Positions 25,500 to 34,757 are shown, counted from the first letter of the stretch. The stretch: 64,000 nucleotides of DNA from Sulfurospirillum multivorans DSM 12446 (GCF_000568815.1 NZ_CP007201.1:496001-560000); one strand, 5' to 3'. Numbers and translations are program-made. Notes: generated from the sequence alone by a model not told the origin.

Positions 25500-28337
25500 A
25501 TGAAAGCAGTTATTTCTCTTCTTTTTGCTGTTTTATCGGTTTTAAGTTGTTTGAATGGTGCTGCTTTTGATATTACTCCCAGTGAACAAGCGTGGCTTGA
25601 CAAAACCAAAACACTCAAAGTTCGTGTCACCAAAGATCTTCCTCCTTATCAGTTTATACAAAATGGCGAATATGCGGGCATTAGTATCGAGTACATCAAA
25701 TTTTTTGCATCCACGTTTAATCTCAAAATAGAGTATGTTACGGATGGAAGTTGGGCAGAAGCGTTAGAGCGTGTTCAAACGCACGATGGCATTGATGTGA
25801 TTTTACGTGTAACGCCTAATGCTAAGCTGAGCAAAACGATGCTTTTTAGTAAAGTTTACAGTGCATTTCCCTTTTCACTCCTCACGCCAAATGAGCTCAC
25901 ATCAGAGAATTTTTTTGGCGCGACACCTAGGAGCGTAGCGATAGTACCAAGTTATATAGTGAATGAGAAGTTGAAACAGGATTATCCTCATTTTCGCTAC
26001 ATCACGTATCCTAATTCGCTTGAGGCGATGAGGGCGGTGAATGAACAGAAGGTCGATGGATTTGTCGGGGATATTGCCATTATGAGTATGTTTGTCAAGA
26101 ATTATCATCTCACGAATGTTAAAATCTCGCATTTTTCAAATTACACAGCCGAAGAGCAATCGGTTGCAACGGCGGCGGATTGGCCTGAGTTTATCTCGTT
26201 GTTCAACAAAATGCTGACTTCCATGCCCTCTGATTTACATGTAAAGATCAAACGCAAATACCTTCCGCTCATCAAAGAAGTACAAGCGCCTTTTATCATG
26301 CAAGAGATAGAATTAAGTGCGTCTGAAAAAGCGTATATTGCTGCGCATCCGAGCATTAGCGTGACCAATGAGCTTGGTTGGTATCCGTATGATTTTAACG
26401 AAGAGGGCGAAGCTCGGGGCTTTTCGGTTGATTATCTGAGGCTTTTAGGCAAAAAAATAGGGGTTCATTTTAATTTTGTCAGCGACACATGGCCTAATGT
26501 GTATGAGAAGTTTGAAAACAAAGAGATCATGATGGCGCACCCACTGATTCCCTCAACTGAGCGACGTCAAAAATTTCGCTTTAGCGATAAATTTATTACG
26601 ATGGATTTAGCACTCATTACCCAAATCAAACGTCAAGATATTACCTCCATTGAAACGTTAAACGGTAAAACCGTGGGTGCAGGAAAAGGGTGGCCTACGA
26701 CGAAGTATCTTAAAGAGGAGCATCCTGAGCTCAATGTGGTAGAGTACGAAACCACCAAGGAAATGCTTGAAGCCATTGCGTTTGGGTTGATTGATGCAGG
26801 TGTGGATGACGCTTTTACCGCGCACTACATCATCGAGAAAGAGATGTTATCCAATTTGCATGTTGTCTCCAAAATAGAACTGCAAAATTTAGAAGATAAA
26901 AACCTCTACATCGTCATGCACCCCGAAGATGAGACACTGCAAACCATCATCAATAAAGCGCTGCGCAGTGTGCGACCTGAAGAGTTAGATGCCCTCAAAT
27001 CCAAGTGGTTGAAAAGCATTGTACCCAAAGAGACGAAGTTGGCTTTTTCACTCGATGAGCAGCTATACCTTTCCCAAAAGAAGCGTATAATGCTCTGCAT
27101 TAACCCAGATCAAATGCCCTTAGAGATGAATCAAAAAGGAAAACACGTCGGCATAGTAGCCAATTACATCGATGAAATGGAGCAGTTTATAGGTATACCG
27201 ATCGAGCTGGTTCAAACCCAAACATGGACAGAATCTCTGAAATATGCCAAAGAGCGCACCTGCGATATTCTCTCCCTCTCTATCGCTACACCTGAGCGTA
27301 AAACGTATCTGAATTTTACCCATGCGTATATGCAACTTCCTCTTGTGCTTGTTTCCAGTGAAGATAAAGTGTTTTACTCTGATATAGGGCAACTCGTTGG
27401 CAAACCTATTGGGCTTACAAAAGGCTATGCGTTTGGAGAAATTTTAAGAGTTCGCTACCCCAACATTCACTTTGTTGATGTCAGCAGTGATGCCGATGGG
27501 CTGAAGCAAGTGGAGCAAAAGAAGCTTTTTGGTTATATCGGCACACTGGCGACGGTGGCGTATCAAATTCAAAAAGAGTATTATGGCTCATTAAAAATTG
27601 TGAGTAAACTGGATGATAAGCTGGATCTGAGCGTGGCAACACGAAATGATGAACCACTGTTACACGCTATTTTTGAAAAAGCGGTCAATTCGCTTGATGG
27701 TGCAAAAAAGCAGGCCATTTTAAACAAATGGATTTCAATCAATGTTGAAGATCATCTCGACTACACCTCTATTTACATGGCGATGGGGTTCATTGGTGTT
27801 ATTATTTTGATAGTTCTGATCCGTCAGTATCAACTCAAAAAATACAATGCACAGCTGGAAATTCTTTCCAGCACCGATAAATTAACGGGGATTCACAACC
27901 GCTTGAAGCTTGATGATATTTTGGAGTACGAGAAAAAGATGTTCGACCGCGACCAGTTACCGCTTTCGATTATTCTTTTTGATTTGGATCATTTCAAACA
28001 TGTCAATGACAACTATGGGCACAAAAGAGGCGATGAGGTTTTAAAGAGCATTGCCAAAATTGTGACAGATGCCAAGCGTGAAACGGATGTCTTTGGGCGT
28101 TGGGGTGGCGAAGAGTTTTTGTTGATTTGCCACGATACCGATCGTGCGGGAGCAAAAATACTGGCGGAGAAACTACGTTTGGCCATCGCTTCGTATGAAT
28201 TTCCCGAAATTATCTCTTTAACCGCAAGCTTTGGAGTGGCGCAATTTGAAAAGTACGACAGCATCGTCAAAGTCTTTGACAAAGCAGACAAAGCCCTTTA
28301 TGAAGCCAAAGAGCAAGGTCGAAACTGCGTTGTATAG
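25500..28337 (+). CDS. Diguanylate cyclase with three periplasmic solute-binding domains
   Basis: Membrane sensor of 945 residues. A signal peptide (1 to about 22) is followed by three tandem family-3 solute-binding-like domains: about 38-255 (KVRVTKDLPPYQF), about 281-510 (VTNELGWYPYDF) and about 527-745 (MLCINPDQMPLEM). A single transmembrane helix lies at about 760-778, then a cytoplasmic GGDEF domain (about 790-945). The active site GRWGGEEF is intact and the inhibitory RxxD (RETD) is present, so active, feedback-controlled c-di-GMP synthesis is expected. Each binding domain probably senses an amino-acid-like ligand (inference). A palindrome at 26234-26245 encodes LHVK. It stands alone, convergent with an MFS exporter gene. 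Confidence 0.9.
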   Translation: MKAVISLLFAVLSVLSCLNGAAFDITPSEQAWLDKTKTLKVRVTKDLPPYQFIQNGEYAGISIEYIKFFASTFNLKIEYVTDGSWAEALERVQTHDGIDVILRVTPNAKLSKTMLFSKVYSAFPFSLLTPNELTSENFFGATPRSVAIVPSYIVNEKLKQDYPHFRYITYPNSLEAMRAVNEQKVDGFVGDIAIMSMFVKNYHLTNVKISHFSNYTAEEQSVATAADWPEFISLFNKMLTSMPSDLHVKIKRKYLPLIKEVQAPFIMQEIELSASEKAYIAAHPSISVTNELGWYPYDFNEEGEARGFSVDYLRLLGKKIGVHFNFVSDTWPNVYEKFENKEIMMAHPLIPSTERRQKFRFSDKFITMDLALITQIKRQDITSIETLNGKTVGAGKGWPTTKYLKEEHPELNVVEYETTKEMLEAIAFGLIDAGVDDAFTAHYIIEKEMLSNLHVVSKIELQNLEDKNLYIVMHPEDETLQTIINKALRSVRPEELDALKSKWLKSIVPKETKLAFSLDEQLYLSQKKRIMLCINPDQMPLEMNQKGKHVGIVANYIDEMEQFIGIPIELVQTQTWTESLKYAKERTCDILSLSIATPERKTYLNFTHAYMQLPLVLVSSEDKVFYSDIGQLVGKPIGLTKGYAFGEILRVRYPNIHFVDVSSDADGLKQVEQKKLFGYIGTLATVAYQIQKEYYGSLKIVSKLDDKLDLSVATRNDEPLLHAIFEKAVNSLDGAKKQAILNKWISINVEDHLDYTSIYMAMGFIGVIILIVLIRQYQLKKYNAQLEILSSTDKLTGIHNRLKLDDILEYEKKMFDRDQLPLSIILFDLDHFKHVNDNYGHKRGDEVLKSIAKIVTDAKRETDVFGRWGGEEFLLICHDTDRAGAKILAEKLRLAIASYEFPEIISLTASFGVAQFEKYDSIVKVFDKADKALYEAKEQGRNCVV

Positions 28338-28339
28338 TG

Positions 28340-28351
28340 TTTACATGTAAA
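28340..28351. repeat. TTTACATGTAAA palindrome between convergent genes
   Basis: It lies in the 17-base gap between the diguanylate cyclase stop and the MFS gene stop and nearly fills it; a possible shared terminator stem. Confidence 0.9.
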
Positions 28352-28354
28352 GCG

Positions 28355-29533
28355 TTAAAGTCGTTTTAAAAGGTAGGTTTTCCAAATCCAAATCGCCAAA
28401 ACAAGCGCGGTCATTCCAAAAAGTGCTCCAACTAATCCGACATGTGCCATCGAACTTCGCGAGATAACAAGACTGCCCACAAAAGCACCGCCACCGATAC
28501 CAATGTTATAAATGCCCGAATACAGCGACATCGCCACATCGGTGGCATCAGGGGTGAGCTCCAAAACCGTCACTTGAAGAATAAGGCTAATAAGGCAAAT
28601 CGCAATGCCCCAAAAAAGGCATAAAAGGCCGAGTGGAATGCTATAAGGTGCCAGTGGGAGCATCAAAAGCAAGGCTAAAATAAGTGCTGTGAGGGCGCTT
28701 ACGATGATCGTAAAAGGGTATTTGCGTTTATAGCGCGCAAACAGCATACTTCCCATTATGCCAGCGATTCCAAAGATGAAAAGCGTGATGGTCGCAAAAT
28801 CAGCACTTAAAAAGGCGATCTGTTGCACAAAAGGCTCGATGTACGAGTAGGCGGTAAAATGCGCGGTAATGGCAAGCGCTGTGAGAAGATAAACGCCCAT
28901 GAGTGCGGGTCGTTTGATCAAAAGGGGTAAACTTTTCAGGGAGCCTGCGTTGATGCTAGGAAGAGGCGGTAAGATTTTAAGAAGAAAAAACATCATCAAA
29001 AAGGCGATAAACGCAACGCAGGCAAAGGTCGTGCGCCATCCCAAACTTTGACCGATGAGGCGACCCAGAGGTAAGCCCAACACGATGGCGAGCGATGTGC
29101 CTGTGGCTAAAATGCCCAGCGCTTTTGTCTTTTGACCTTCAGGCGCTAAACGATAGGTCAGCGAAGCGGTAATCGACCAAAAAATCGCGTGCGAAAGAGC
29201 GATGCCAATGCGCGAAATCATCAAAACCCAAAAGCTCCACGCGAGTGAGGAGAGGATATGGCTGGCAATAAAAAAAGAGAATAAAAACAGAAGCAGACGT
29301 CTGCGTTCCATATCTTTGGTGAGAAGCATTAACGGTAATGATGTCGTTGCAACCACCCATGCATAAACCGTCATCATAAACCCAGCTTGAGCTTCGCTAA
29401 TGTTAAAATCGCTTGCGATGTCAGTGAGTAGGCTAATAGGAGCAAATTCGGTGGTGTTAAAAATAAACGCTGAAATGGTGAGACAAACGACCGGAAACCA
29501 GGGGTTCCATGAACGTAAAAGGGAAGCAAACAT
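28355..29533 (-). CDS. MFS exporter (sugar/arabinose efflux SotB-like)
   Basis: Twelve-helix major facilitator, 392 residues from the ATG at 29533 (AAGG ten bases upstream); the longer reading would need TTG at 29575. FNTTEFAPISLLTDIASDF, DMERRRLLL after helix 2 and SLYSGIYNIGIGGGAFVG are typical of the DHA1/SotB drug and sugar exporters. The substrate cannot be told from sequence. It is a single gene, convergent with the diguanylate cyclase. Confidence 0.85.
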   Translation of the reverse strand: MFASLLRSWNPWFPVVCLTISAFIFNTTEFAPISLLTDIASDFNISEAQAGFMMTVYAWVVATTSLPLMLLTKDMERRRLLLFLFSFFIASHILSSLAWSFWVLMISRIGIALSHAIFWSITASLTYRLAPEGQKTKALGILATGTSLAIVLGLPLGRLIGQSLGWRTTFACVAFIAFLMMFFLLKILPPLPSINAGSLKSLPLLIKRPALMGVYLLTALAITAHFTAYSYIEPFVQQIAFLSADFATITLFIFGIAGIMGSMLFARYKRKYPFTIIVSALTALILALLLMLPLAPYSIPLGLLCLFWGIAICLISLILQVTVLELTPDATDVAMSLYSGIYNIGIGGGAFVGSLVISRSSMAHVGLVGALFGMTALVLAIWIWKTYLLKRL

Positions 29534-29670
29534 CGTTAAAAAGCCTTGTGGTAAATGAACGGTTAGTGTAGCCAAACTAGGGATAAACCCCGTTTAAATG
29601 CCACGCTTGTAGTGGGGATTTATCGAAAAATTTGTATAATAATCGCCTCAAAGCGACGAAAAGAGGAAGA

Positions 29671-30072
29671 ATGAACGAAGCAAATCTCTGTCCGTGTGGC
29701 AGTGGAAAAACCTATGAAGCGTGTTGCGAGCCGTACCATAAAAAACACAACGCTCCAACTGCCGTTGCCCTGATGCGTTCACGTTACAGCGCGTTTGTAT
29801 TTGGACGGGTGGATTATCTTTATGAAACCACGCATCCAAGCCACCGAGCTAAGAATCTCAAAGAGGAAATCGCGTTTACATGTAAAGGTTTGGCGTGGAC
29901 GAAACTTGATGTTTTAGAGACGTGGCAAGGCGGAGTGGGCGACAAAGTAGGTAAGGTCTTTTTTCGAGCTTCCTTTGTCCAAGAGGGTAAAGAAGGTTTG
30001 CATAGTGAACATTCACGGTTTAAACGTTTTGGCAAGGCGTGGATGTATGTTGATGGCGACGTGAAAGGCTAG
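29671..30072 (+). CDS. YchJ-family protein with SEC-C zinc motif
   Basis: Protein of 133 residues. The N-terminal SEC-C motif CPCGSGKTYEACC binds zinc; VALMRSRYSAFVFGRVDYLYETTHPS is the conserved YchJ region with an NTF2-like fold. The ATG at 29671 is preceded by AGAGGAAG; a longer reading begins 39 bases earlier. A palindrome (29875-29886) encodes FTCK. It lies two bases before a Crp/Fnr regulator gene. Biochemical role unknown. Confidence 0.85.
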   Translation: MNEANLCPCGSGKTYEACCEPYHKKHNAPTAVALMRSRYSAFVFGRVDYLYETTHPSHRAKNLKEEIAFTCKGLAWTKLDVLETWQGGVGDKVGKVFFRASFVQEGKEGLHSEHSRFKRFGKAWMYVDGDVKG

Positions 30073-30074
30073 AT

Positions 30075-30731
30075 ATGTACGCACTCGAAGTCCTACAGCA
30101 AGAACTCAAAGAGGACATAGAACATTTTGGGCGTGTGGTACATGTCAAAAAAGGCGAAATCCTGATGCGACCCGAAGAGTGCATGGAGCACTTTTTTGTC
30201 ATCTTGGAAGGGCGTGTGAAAATCTCGCAGATCAATTTTGAGAATGGCAAAGAGCAAATTCTCTATCTGCTCACCAAAGGCGATATGTACGATATCATCA
30301 CGCTTTTAGATGCCAAAGTGCATGAAAACGTGGCAATGGCACTGGATGATGTGAAACTCCTTGTTTTTCCCATCGAGCTGTTTCGCGAATGGATCGAGAC
30401 CAAACCTTCGTTTAACAAACTCTTTTTGCCTTATGTCGCTAAACAACTGCGCGATGTAGAAACTTTAGCAAGCGATCTTTCTTTGTATGACACCACGACG
30501 CGCTTGGTGAAATTGATCGCTAAAAACATCGAAAAACAAGGTGATCAACAGACCCTAAAACTTATTAACAACCTTTCGCATGAAGAGCTCGCTAGTCTTG
30601 TAGGCACGGTGCGCAAAGTGCTCAACCGCAATCTGCAAACGCTTAAAAAGCAAGGGCTGATTGATGTGAAACGCAAAGAGATTTTCATCAAAGACTCCCA
30701 AAATCTACTCGAACATCTTCCTGAAGAATAA
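30075..30731 (+). CDS. Crp/Fnr-family transcription regulator
   Basis: Regulator of 218 residues: N-terminal cyclic-nucleotide-type sensor domain (about 15-125, with GEILMRPEECMEHFFVILEG) and C-terminal winged helix (about 145-210) with LSHEELASLVGTVRKVLNRNLQTL as the recognition helix-turn-helix. It lacks the N-terminal cysteine cluster of Fnr, so it is not an obvious oxygen sensor. It lies directly after the YchJ-like gene, probably co-transcribed. Targets are unknown. Confidence 0.88.
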   Translation: MYALEVLQQELKEDIEHFGRVVHVKKGEILMRPEECMEHFFVILEGRVKISQINFENGKEQILYLLTKGDMYDIITLLDAKVHENVAMALDDVKLLVFPIELFREWIETKPSFNKLFLPYVAKQLRDVETLASDLSLYDTTTRLVKLIAKNIEKQGDQQTLKLINNLSHEELASLVGTVRKVLNRNLQTLKKQGLIDVKRKEIFIKDSQNLLEHLPEE

Positions 30732-30750
30732 ACGTCATACAAACTACATT

Positions 30751-30820
30751 CTGCCTCGCAAGAGGCAAGCTTTAGCGCCACAGCGGCTTAGCGTAGGCTT
30801 TTGGGCTTTGCCTAAAAGCC
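30751..30820 (+). repeat. Double-hairpin intergenic repeat, copy A
   Basis: The first hairpin is GCCTC-GCAA-GAGGC (30753-30766) and the second GGCTTTTGGGC-TTT-GCCTAAAAGCC (30796-30820), joined by an AGCTTTAGCGC linker. It resembles 62813-62879 in order, spacing and linker. A third, unrelated stem (GCCACTTAAGTGGC, 30843-30856) follows. It lies after the Crp/Fnr gene and may act as a terminator or an mRNA-end structure. Confidence 0.75.
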
Positions 30821-30868
30821 GTGATTAAAAATGGTTTTTTGTGCCACTTAAGTGGCAGACAAACATCT

Positions 30869-30878
30869 TTACATGTAA
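30869..30878. repeat. TTACATGTAA palindrome upstream of hsp20
   Basis: Intergenic copy 35 bases before the hsp20 start; it reads TTTACATGTAAT. Confidence 0.85.
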
Positions 30879-30912
30879 TAAACTTCTTCCATAAATTTTT
30901 AAGGAGTTTACC

Positions 30913-31341
30913 ATGTTAGTCACACGATTTAATCCCTACAAAGAGCTTAAAGAGTTGGAGAGTCGGTTGTTTAACTACTATCCTACCGAAGCCAATGAGA
31001 GTAGTATCTCCGCGTTTAGTCCAACGGTGAGTACCCGTGAAGGTGAATTTGCGTACCACATTGAGGTCGATCTTCCAGGGATCAAAAAAGAGGATATTCA
31101 CATTGATCTGAAGGAAAATCAGATCATTATCTCAGGCGAGCGAAGTTTTAAAGAAGAGCGCCAAGAAAAAGACTACTACAAAGTAGAAAGCAGTTACGGC
31201 AAGTTCCAACGAAGCTTTGCACTGCCTGAAAATGTGGATGTGGAAAACATTGAAGCCAGCAGTGAAAACGGTGTGCTGGAAGTCGTCCTTCCCAAACTCA
31301 AAATCGAAAAAACCGAAGTAAAAAAAATCGAAGTCAAATAA
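30913..31341 (+). CDS. Small heat-shock protein (Hsp20/alpha-crystallin)
   Basis: ATP-independent holdase chaperone, 142 residues. The alpha-crystallin domain (about 38-135) includes YHIEVDLPGIKKEDIHIDL, NQIIISGER, YGKFQRSFALPENVD and the NGVLEVVLPK strand. AAGGAG lies eight bases before the ATG. It is a single gene with its own terminator. Confidence 0.95.
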   Translation: MLVTRFNPYKELKELESRLFNYYPTEANESSISAFSPTVSTREGEFAYHIEVDLPGIKKEDIHIDLKENQIIISGERSFKEERQEKDYYKVESSYGKFQRSFALPENVDVENIEASSENGVLEVVLPKLKIEKTEVKKIEVK

Positions 31342-31348
31342 ATATCTT

Positions 31349-31373
31349 GAGGCAAGAGATGAACTCTTGCCTC
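31349..31373 (+). terminator. Terminator hairpin after hsp20
   Basis: GAGGCAAGAG, a five-base loop (ATGAA) and CTCTTGCCTC form a perfect 10-bp stem eight bases after the stop; a weak T-run follows. Confidence 0.75.
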
Positions 31374-31447
31374 TGTTAATATCATTCGATTCCTTTTCCT
31401 AATTTACGCTACAATTTGCTTTAGTAATGGTGTAAAGGAGGAGTTTC

Positions 31448-33736
31448 TTGAAACGATTTTGGGAATCTACGCTCTTACCATGGTTTATTTTACTTTTAGG
31501 ATTACTGTTTTCTTTGTTGATGGCATGGAAGAGTTATCAATGGATTGAAAATGTTGAAGCGATACGGTTTGATGCTGCCTCTAAAGAGATAACCGCTTTA
31601 ATTCAAAAAGAACTCGACTCCCATGTACAACTTTTAAACAGCAGTGCTGCGTTTATTTTTGCTTCAGAAACTATTACCCGCAATGAGTGGCATACTTTTG
31701 CAAAGATGCATGACTTAGCCATTAATTTTCCAAGCCTTTATGCTTTAGGGTATGTGCCTTTGGTGGAAGCTTCGAAGAGAGAAGCCTATGAAAAAAAGAT
31801 GGCAGAAGACAGTGCTATGGCACAGTATAAGATTTTCCCCTCATCTTCTTCTCATTCAACACTCTTTCCCATTACGTATATTGAGCCTTTTACAGAACAA
31901 ACTGTACAGATTTTAGGGTATGACATGGGTTCTGAAGCGATGCGCAGGCAAAACATCGAAAAGGCTTTAAAAAAAGGCTCTGTAACCATTACGCCAAAAA
32001 TTGAATTTGTGAAACAAGCTCAAGCTTCCGAAAAAAAAGGGTTTATTATTTACATGCCTTTTTATTATCGTCATCATTCACTTCAAAATGAGGCAGAGCG
32101 TTTAGCTGCTGCAAAAGGGGTTGTTTACAGCGCCATAAAAGTCAATACCTTTTTTGAAAATATTTTAAAAGCGAATGATGGGTTAGTGAGTTTTGAAGTG
32201 TATGATTGTGAATCTTTAAGCGAGGAGACACTGTTATATAATTCCAATTCACAATTAACCAAGCCTCGATTAGAGCGTTCCGTTGTATTTACGTCATATG
32301 ATACTCATTGGACACTCTATTTTAAAGCCAATAGCGTATTGCATAATCAATTAAATCATTATTTCCCTCATATTCAAGTCTTTATTGGCATACTTTTTTC
32401 CATACTATTGAGTGGATGGGTGTATGCTTTGCAACGTACACGTAGCCGTGCGTATGAGATTGCGGAAGAAAAAACAAAACAGCTTTCTGAATCTGAGGCA
32501 TGGGTGCGTCTTCTTTTTAAAACGATGCAAGAGGGTATTATAGTAATCAATCGCGAAGGGGTCATAACAGAGTGTAACGATACTGCGGAAAAGATGTTAC
32601 CTTCTTTTAATAAGACGCTTAATGGTGATCTTCCATGGAAAGCCCTTCATGAAGATGGTTCTTCTTTTTTACCAGAAGAGCTTCCTTTTATGAAGGTTTT
32701 GCGATCGGGTGAGTCACAACATGGCATTATTATGGGGATTCAAAGAGAGGGGTATCCTCTTGTGTGGATGCAAATGAATGCAGCACCTATTTATTTACAT
32801 CATAAAGATAATATCAGTGCGGTAGTTTTAACCTTGAGTGATATTACCAACTATCGAAAATCAAAATATAAATTGGAAAAATATTTAAGTATGATTGATA
32901 AACATGTGATTATCTCAACCACCGATTTAAAGGGTGTGATTACCGAGGTCAGTGAGGCATTTTGTAAGATTTCAGGGTACTCTAAAGAAGAACTCATTGG
33001 TGCCAATCATTCGATTGTACGTCATGCGGATGTTCCTTCCTCGGTGTATGAGCAGATGTGGAAGGCGATTAAAAGTGGCTTGATTTGGAAAGGCGAGCTT
33101 AAAAATAGACATAAAGATGGCAGTGCGTATTGGGTCGAGACCATTATTGCGCCACGGTACGATGAAGATTACCCTTTAATTGGATATACCGCCATTCGAA
33201 CGGATATTACGGATAAAAAACGGGTCGAAGAACTCTCTATCACCGATAGACTCACAGGACTTTATAATCGTTTAAAATTGGATGAACTTTTTGCGTACCA
33301 TCTTTCCATTGCAAGGCGACATCACACACCTTTTTCGATTATTTTGCTTGATATTGATAAATTTAAATCGGTCAATGATATCTATGGGCATCAAGTGGGA
33401 GACACGATTTTGCAAGAGTTTGCTTTATGCGTTAAAGCACAGATTCGCTCTGAAGATATTTTTGGGCGTTGGGGTGGGGAGGAATTTTTACTTTTATTGC
33501 CCAATAGTACGCTTGAAAATGCTTCTTTACTAGCAGAAAAATTGCGTCTATGCGTTGCATCATTTTCCTTTTCACAGGTTGGGATGAAAACAGCCAGTTT
33601 TGGGGTGGCAACCTTTCATGAGGGAGATGATGAAAAAAGCATGATGGTACGTGTGGATGAGGCATTGTACCGTGCTAAAGAGAATGGGCGTAACTGTGTA
33701 GAAGTAGAAATTTATACATGTGTTTTGCCTCTCTAA
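31448..33736 (+). CDS. CHASE-PAS-PAS-GGDEF diguanylate cyclase
   Basis: Membrane sensor of 762 residues. TM1 (about 12-30), a periplasmic CHASE domain (about 60-235, with ETITRNEWHTFAK), TM2 (about 305-325), a first PAS (about 350-465), a second PAS (about 480-595, with EVSEAFCKISGYSKEELIG) and GGDEF (about 600-755). The active site GRWGGEEF and inhibitory site RSED are intact, so c-di-GMP synthesis is likely. The start is TTG with an excellent AAAGGAGGAG eight bases before it; no nearby ATG fits the membrane segment. The last residues lie close to the lgt promoter region. Confidence 0.9.
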   Translation: MKRFWESTLLPWFILLLGLLFSLLMAWKSYQWIENVEAIRFDAASKEITALIQKELDSHVQLLNSSAAFIFASETITRNEWHTFAKMHDLAINFPSLYALGYVPLVEASKREAYEKKMAEDSAMAQYKIFPSSSSHSTLFPITYIEPFTEQTVQILGYDMGSEAMRRQNIEKALKKGSVTITPKIEFVKQAQASEKKGFIIYMPFYYRHHSLQNEAERLAAAKGVVYSAIKVNTFFENILKANDGLVSFEVYDCESLSEETLLYNSNSQLTKPRLERSVVFTSYDTHWTLYFKANSVLHNQLNHYFPHIQVFIGILFSILLSGWVYALQRTRSRAYEIAEEKTKQLSESEAWVRLLFKTMQEGIIVINREGVITECNDTAEKMLPSFNKTLNGDLPWKALHEDGSSFLPEELPFMKVLRSGESQHGIIMGIQREGYPLVWMQMNAAPIYLHHKDNISAVVLTLSDITNYRKSKYKLEKYLSMIDKHVIISTTDLKGVITEVSEAFCKISGYSKEELIGANHSIVRHADVPSSVYEQMWKAIKSGLIWKGELKNRHKDGSAYWVETIIAPRYDEDYPLIGYTAIRTDITDKKRVEELSITDRLTGLYNRLKLDELFAYHLSIARRHHTPFSIILLDIDKFKSVNDIYGHQVGDTILQEFALCVKAQIRSEDIFGRWGGEEFLLLLPNSTLENASLLAEKLRLCVASFSFSQVGMKTASFGVATFHEGDDEKSMMVRVDEALYRAKENGRNCVEVEIYTCVLPL

Positions 33737-33774
33737 ACACTTTCTTAATCTAGATAAGGTACACTTTTCTTTTT

Positions 33775-33784
33775 TTACATGTAA
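33775..33784. repeat. TTACATGTAA palindrome merging into the lgt ribosome site
   Basis: The right arm continues as TTACATGTAAGGATAAAAATG, so the palindrome supplies part of the AAGGA Shine-Dalgarno of lgt. Confidence 0.85.
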
Positions 33785-33792
33785 GGATAAAA

Positions 33793-34611
33793 ATGCCTTT
33801 TTGGAATACTATTTACTCACAGTTTGACCCTATTGCGTTTAAGTTAGGCCCTATTGCCGTGCATTGGTATGGATTAATGTACATATTAGCTCTTTTGGGA
33901 GCACTGTACGTTGCAAAATGGTTTGTGAAAAAAGACAATTTAGGTTTTAGTAATCAAATTTTAGAAAGCTATTTTATTTGGATTGAAATAGGGATCATTT
34001 TAGGTGCTCGTATTGGGTATATTCTTTTTTATGACCCGCATGTGGACTACTATCTCTCCAATCCATGGCAGATGTTTAATCCTTTTTTGGATGGCACATT
34101 TGTAGGAATTCGTGGTATGAGTTACCATGGTGCTATTGTTGGTTTTTTTCTAGGAACATGGCTTTTTAATCTTAAATATAAAATCAATGTTTGGAGACTT
34201 CTTGATGTTGTTGCTATCAGTGTCCCTGTTGGCTATGTGTTTGGACGCATAGGCAATTTCTTGAATCAAGAGCTTTTTGGTCGTCCGACGGAAGTTACGT
34301 GGGGTATTTATGTCGATGGCGTTCTTCGTCACCCTTCACAACTTTACGAAGCATTTTTAGAAGGCATTATGGTGTTTGTGATTCTTTACATGTATCGAAA
34401 GTTTAAAAAACACGATGGAGAACTTATTGCGCTTTATGGTTTTTTCTACTCTTTGGGACGCTTTATTGCAGAGTTTTGGCGAGAACCAGACTTTCAAATT
34501 GGTTTTGTTTATGGAGAGTGGATGAGTAAAGGACAAGCGCTTTCTGTTCTGATGATCCTCGCCTCTTTACTTCTCTATGGCTTCCTTATTAAACGAGGGA
34601 AAAGGGGATGA
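33793..34611 (+). CDS. lgt: Prolipoprotein diacylglyceryl transferase
   Basis: Inner-membrane enzyme that attaches diacylglycerol to the lipobox cysteine of prolipoproteins. Of 272 residues with about seven transmembrane segments, HWYGLMYI (the essential His-Gly-Leu region), GVRGMSYHGAIVG-type residues and the signature GRIGNFLNQELFGRPT are seen. The ATG at 33793 has AAGGA formed together with the palindrome. Another near-palindrome (about 34384-34395) is read in the third frame as LYMYRK, with TAT in place of the stop TAA. Confidence 0.95.
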   Translation: MPFWNTIYSQFDPIAFKLGPIAVHWYGLMYILALLGALYVAKWFVKKDNLGFSNQILESYFIWIEIGIILGARIGYILFYDPHVDYYLSNPWQMFNPFLDGTFVGIRGMSYHGAIVGFFLGTWLFNLKYKINVWRLLDVVAISVPVGYVFGRIGNFLNQELFGRPTEVTWGIYVDGVLRHPSQLYEAFLEGIMVFVILYMYRKFKKHDGELIALYGFFYSLGRFIAEFWREPDFQIGFVYGEWMSKGQALSVLMILASLLLYGFLIKRGKRG

Positions 34612-34636
34612 AAAAATCCCTTTTAAATCCCCTTTT
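34600..34636 (+). terminator. Terminator hairpin overlapping the lgt stop
   Basis: AAAAGGGGAT (34600-34609) pairs with ATCCCCTTTT (34627-34636). The stem includes the last codons of lgt and ends in T residues. A shorter alternative pairs GGGAT with ATCCC at 34616-34620. Confidence 0.65.
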
Positions 34637-34751
34637 GTATATTATAATTTCAACCTGCATGTATAAAATAACATAGTTATGATGTGTTTAAACTTCTTAC
34701 AAAATGCCTTTTAAAGGGATTTTTATTCGAAATTGACATTCATAAGTGTGT

Positions 34752-34757
34752 TATAGT
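34752..34757 (+). promoter_or_regulatory. Putative -10 (TATAGT) of the frd operon
   Basis: GTGTTATAGTGCAC lies 45 bases before the frdC GTG. A TTGACA at 34733-34738 is only 13 bases away, too close for a normal -35. Confidence 0.4.

Noticed and set aside
34733-34757. TTGACA and TATAGT upstream of frdC as a full sigma-70 promoter.
   Set aside because: The spacing is only 13 bases; only the -10 is kept as a candidate.
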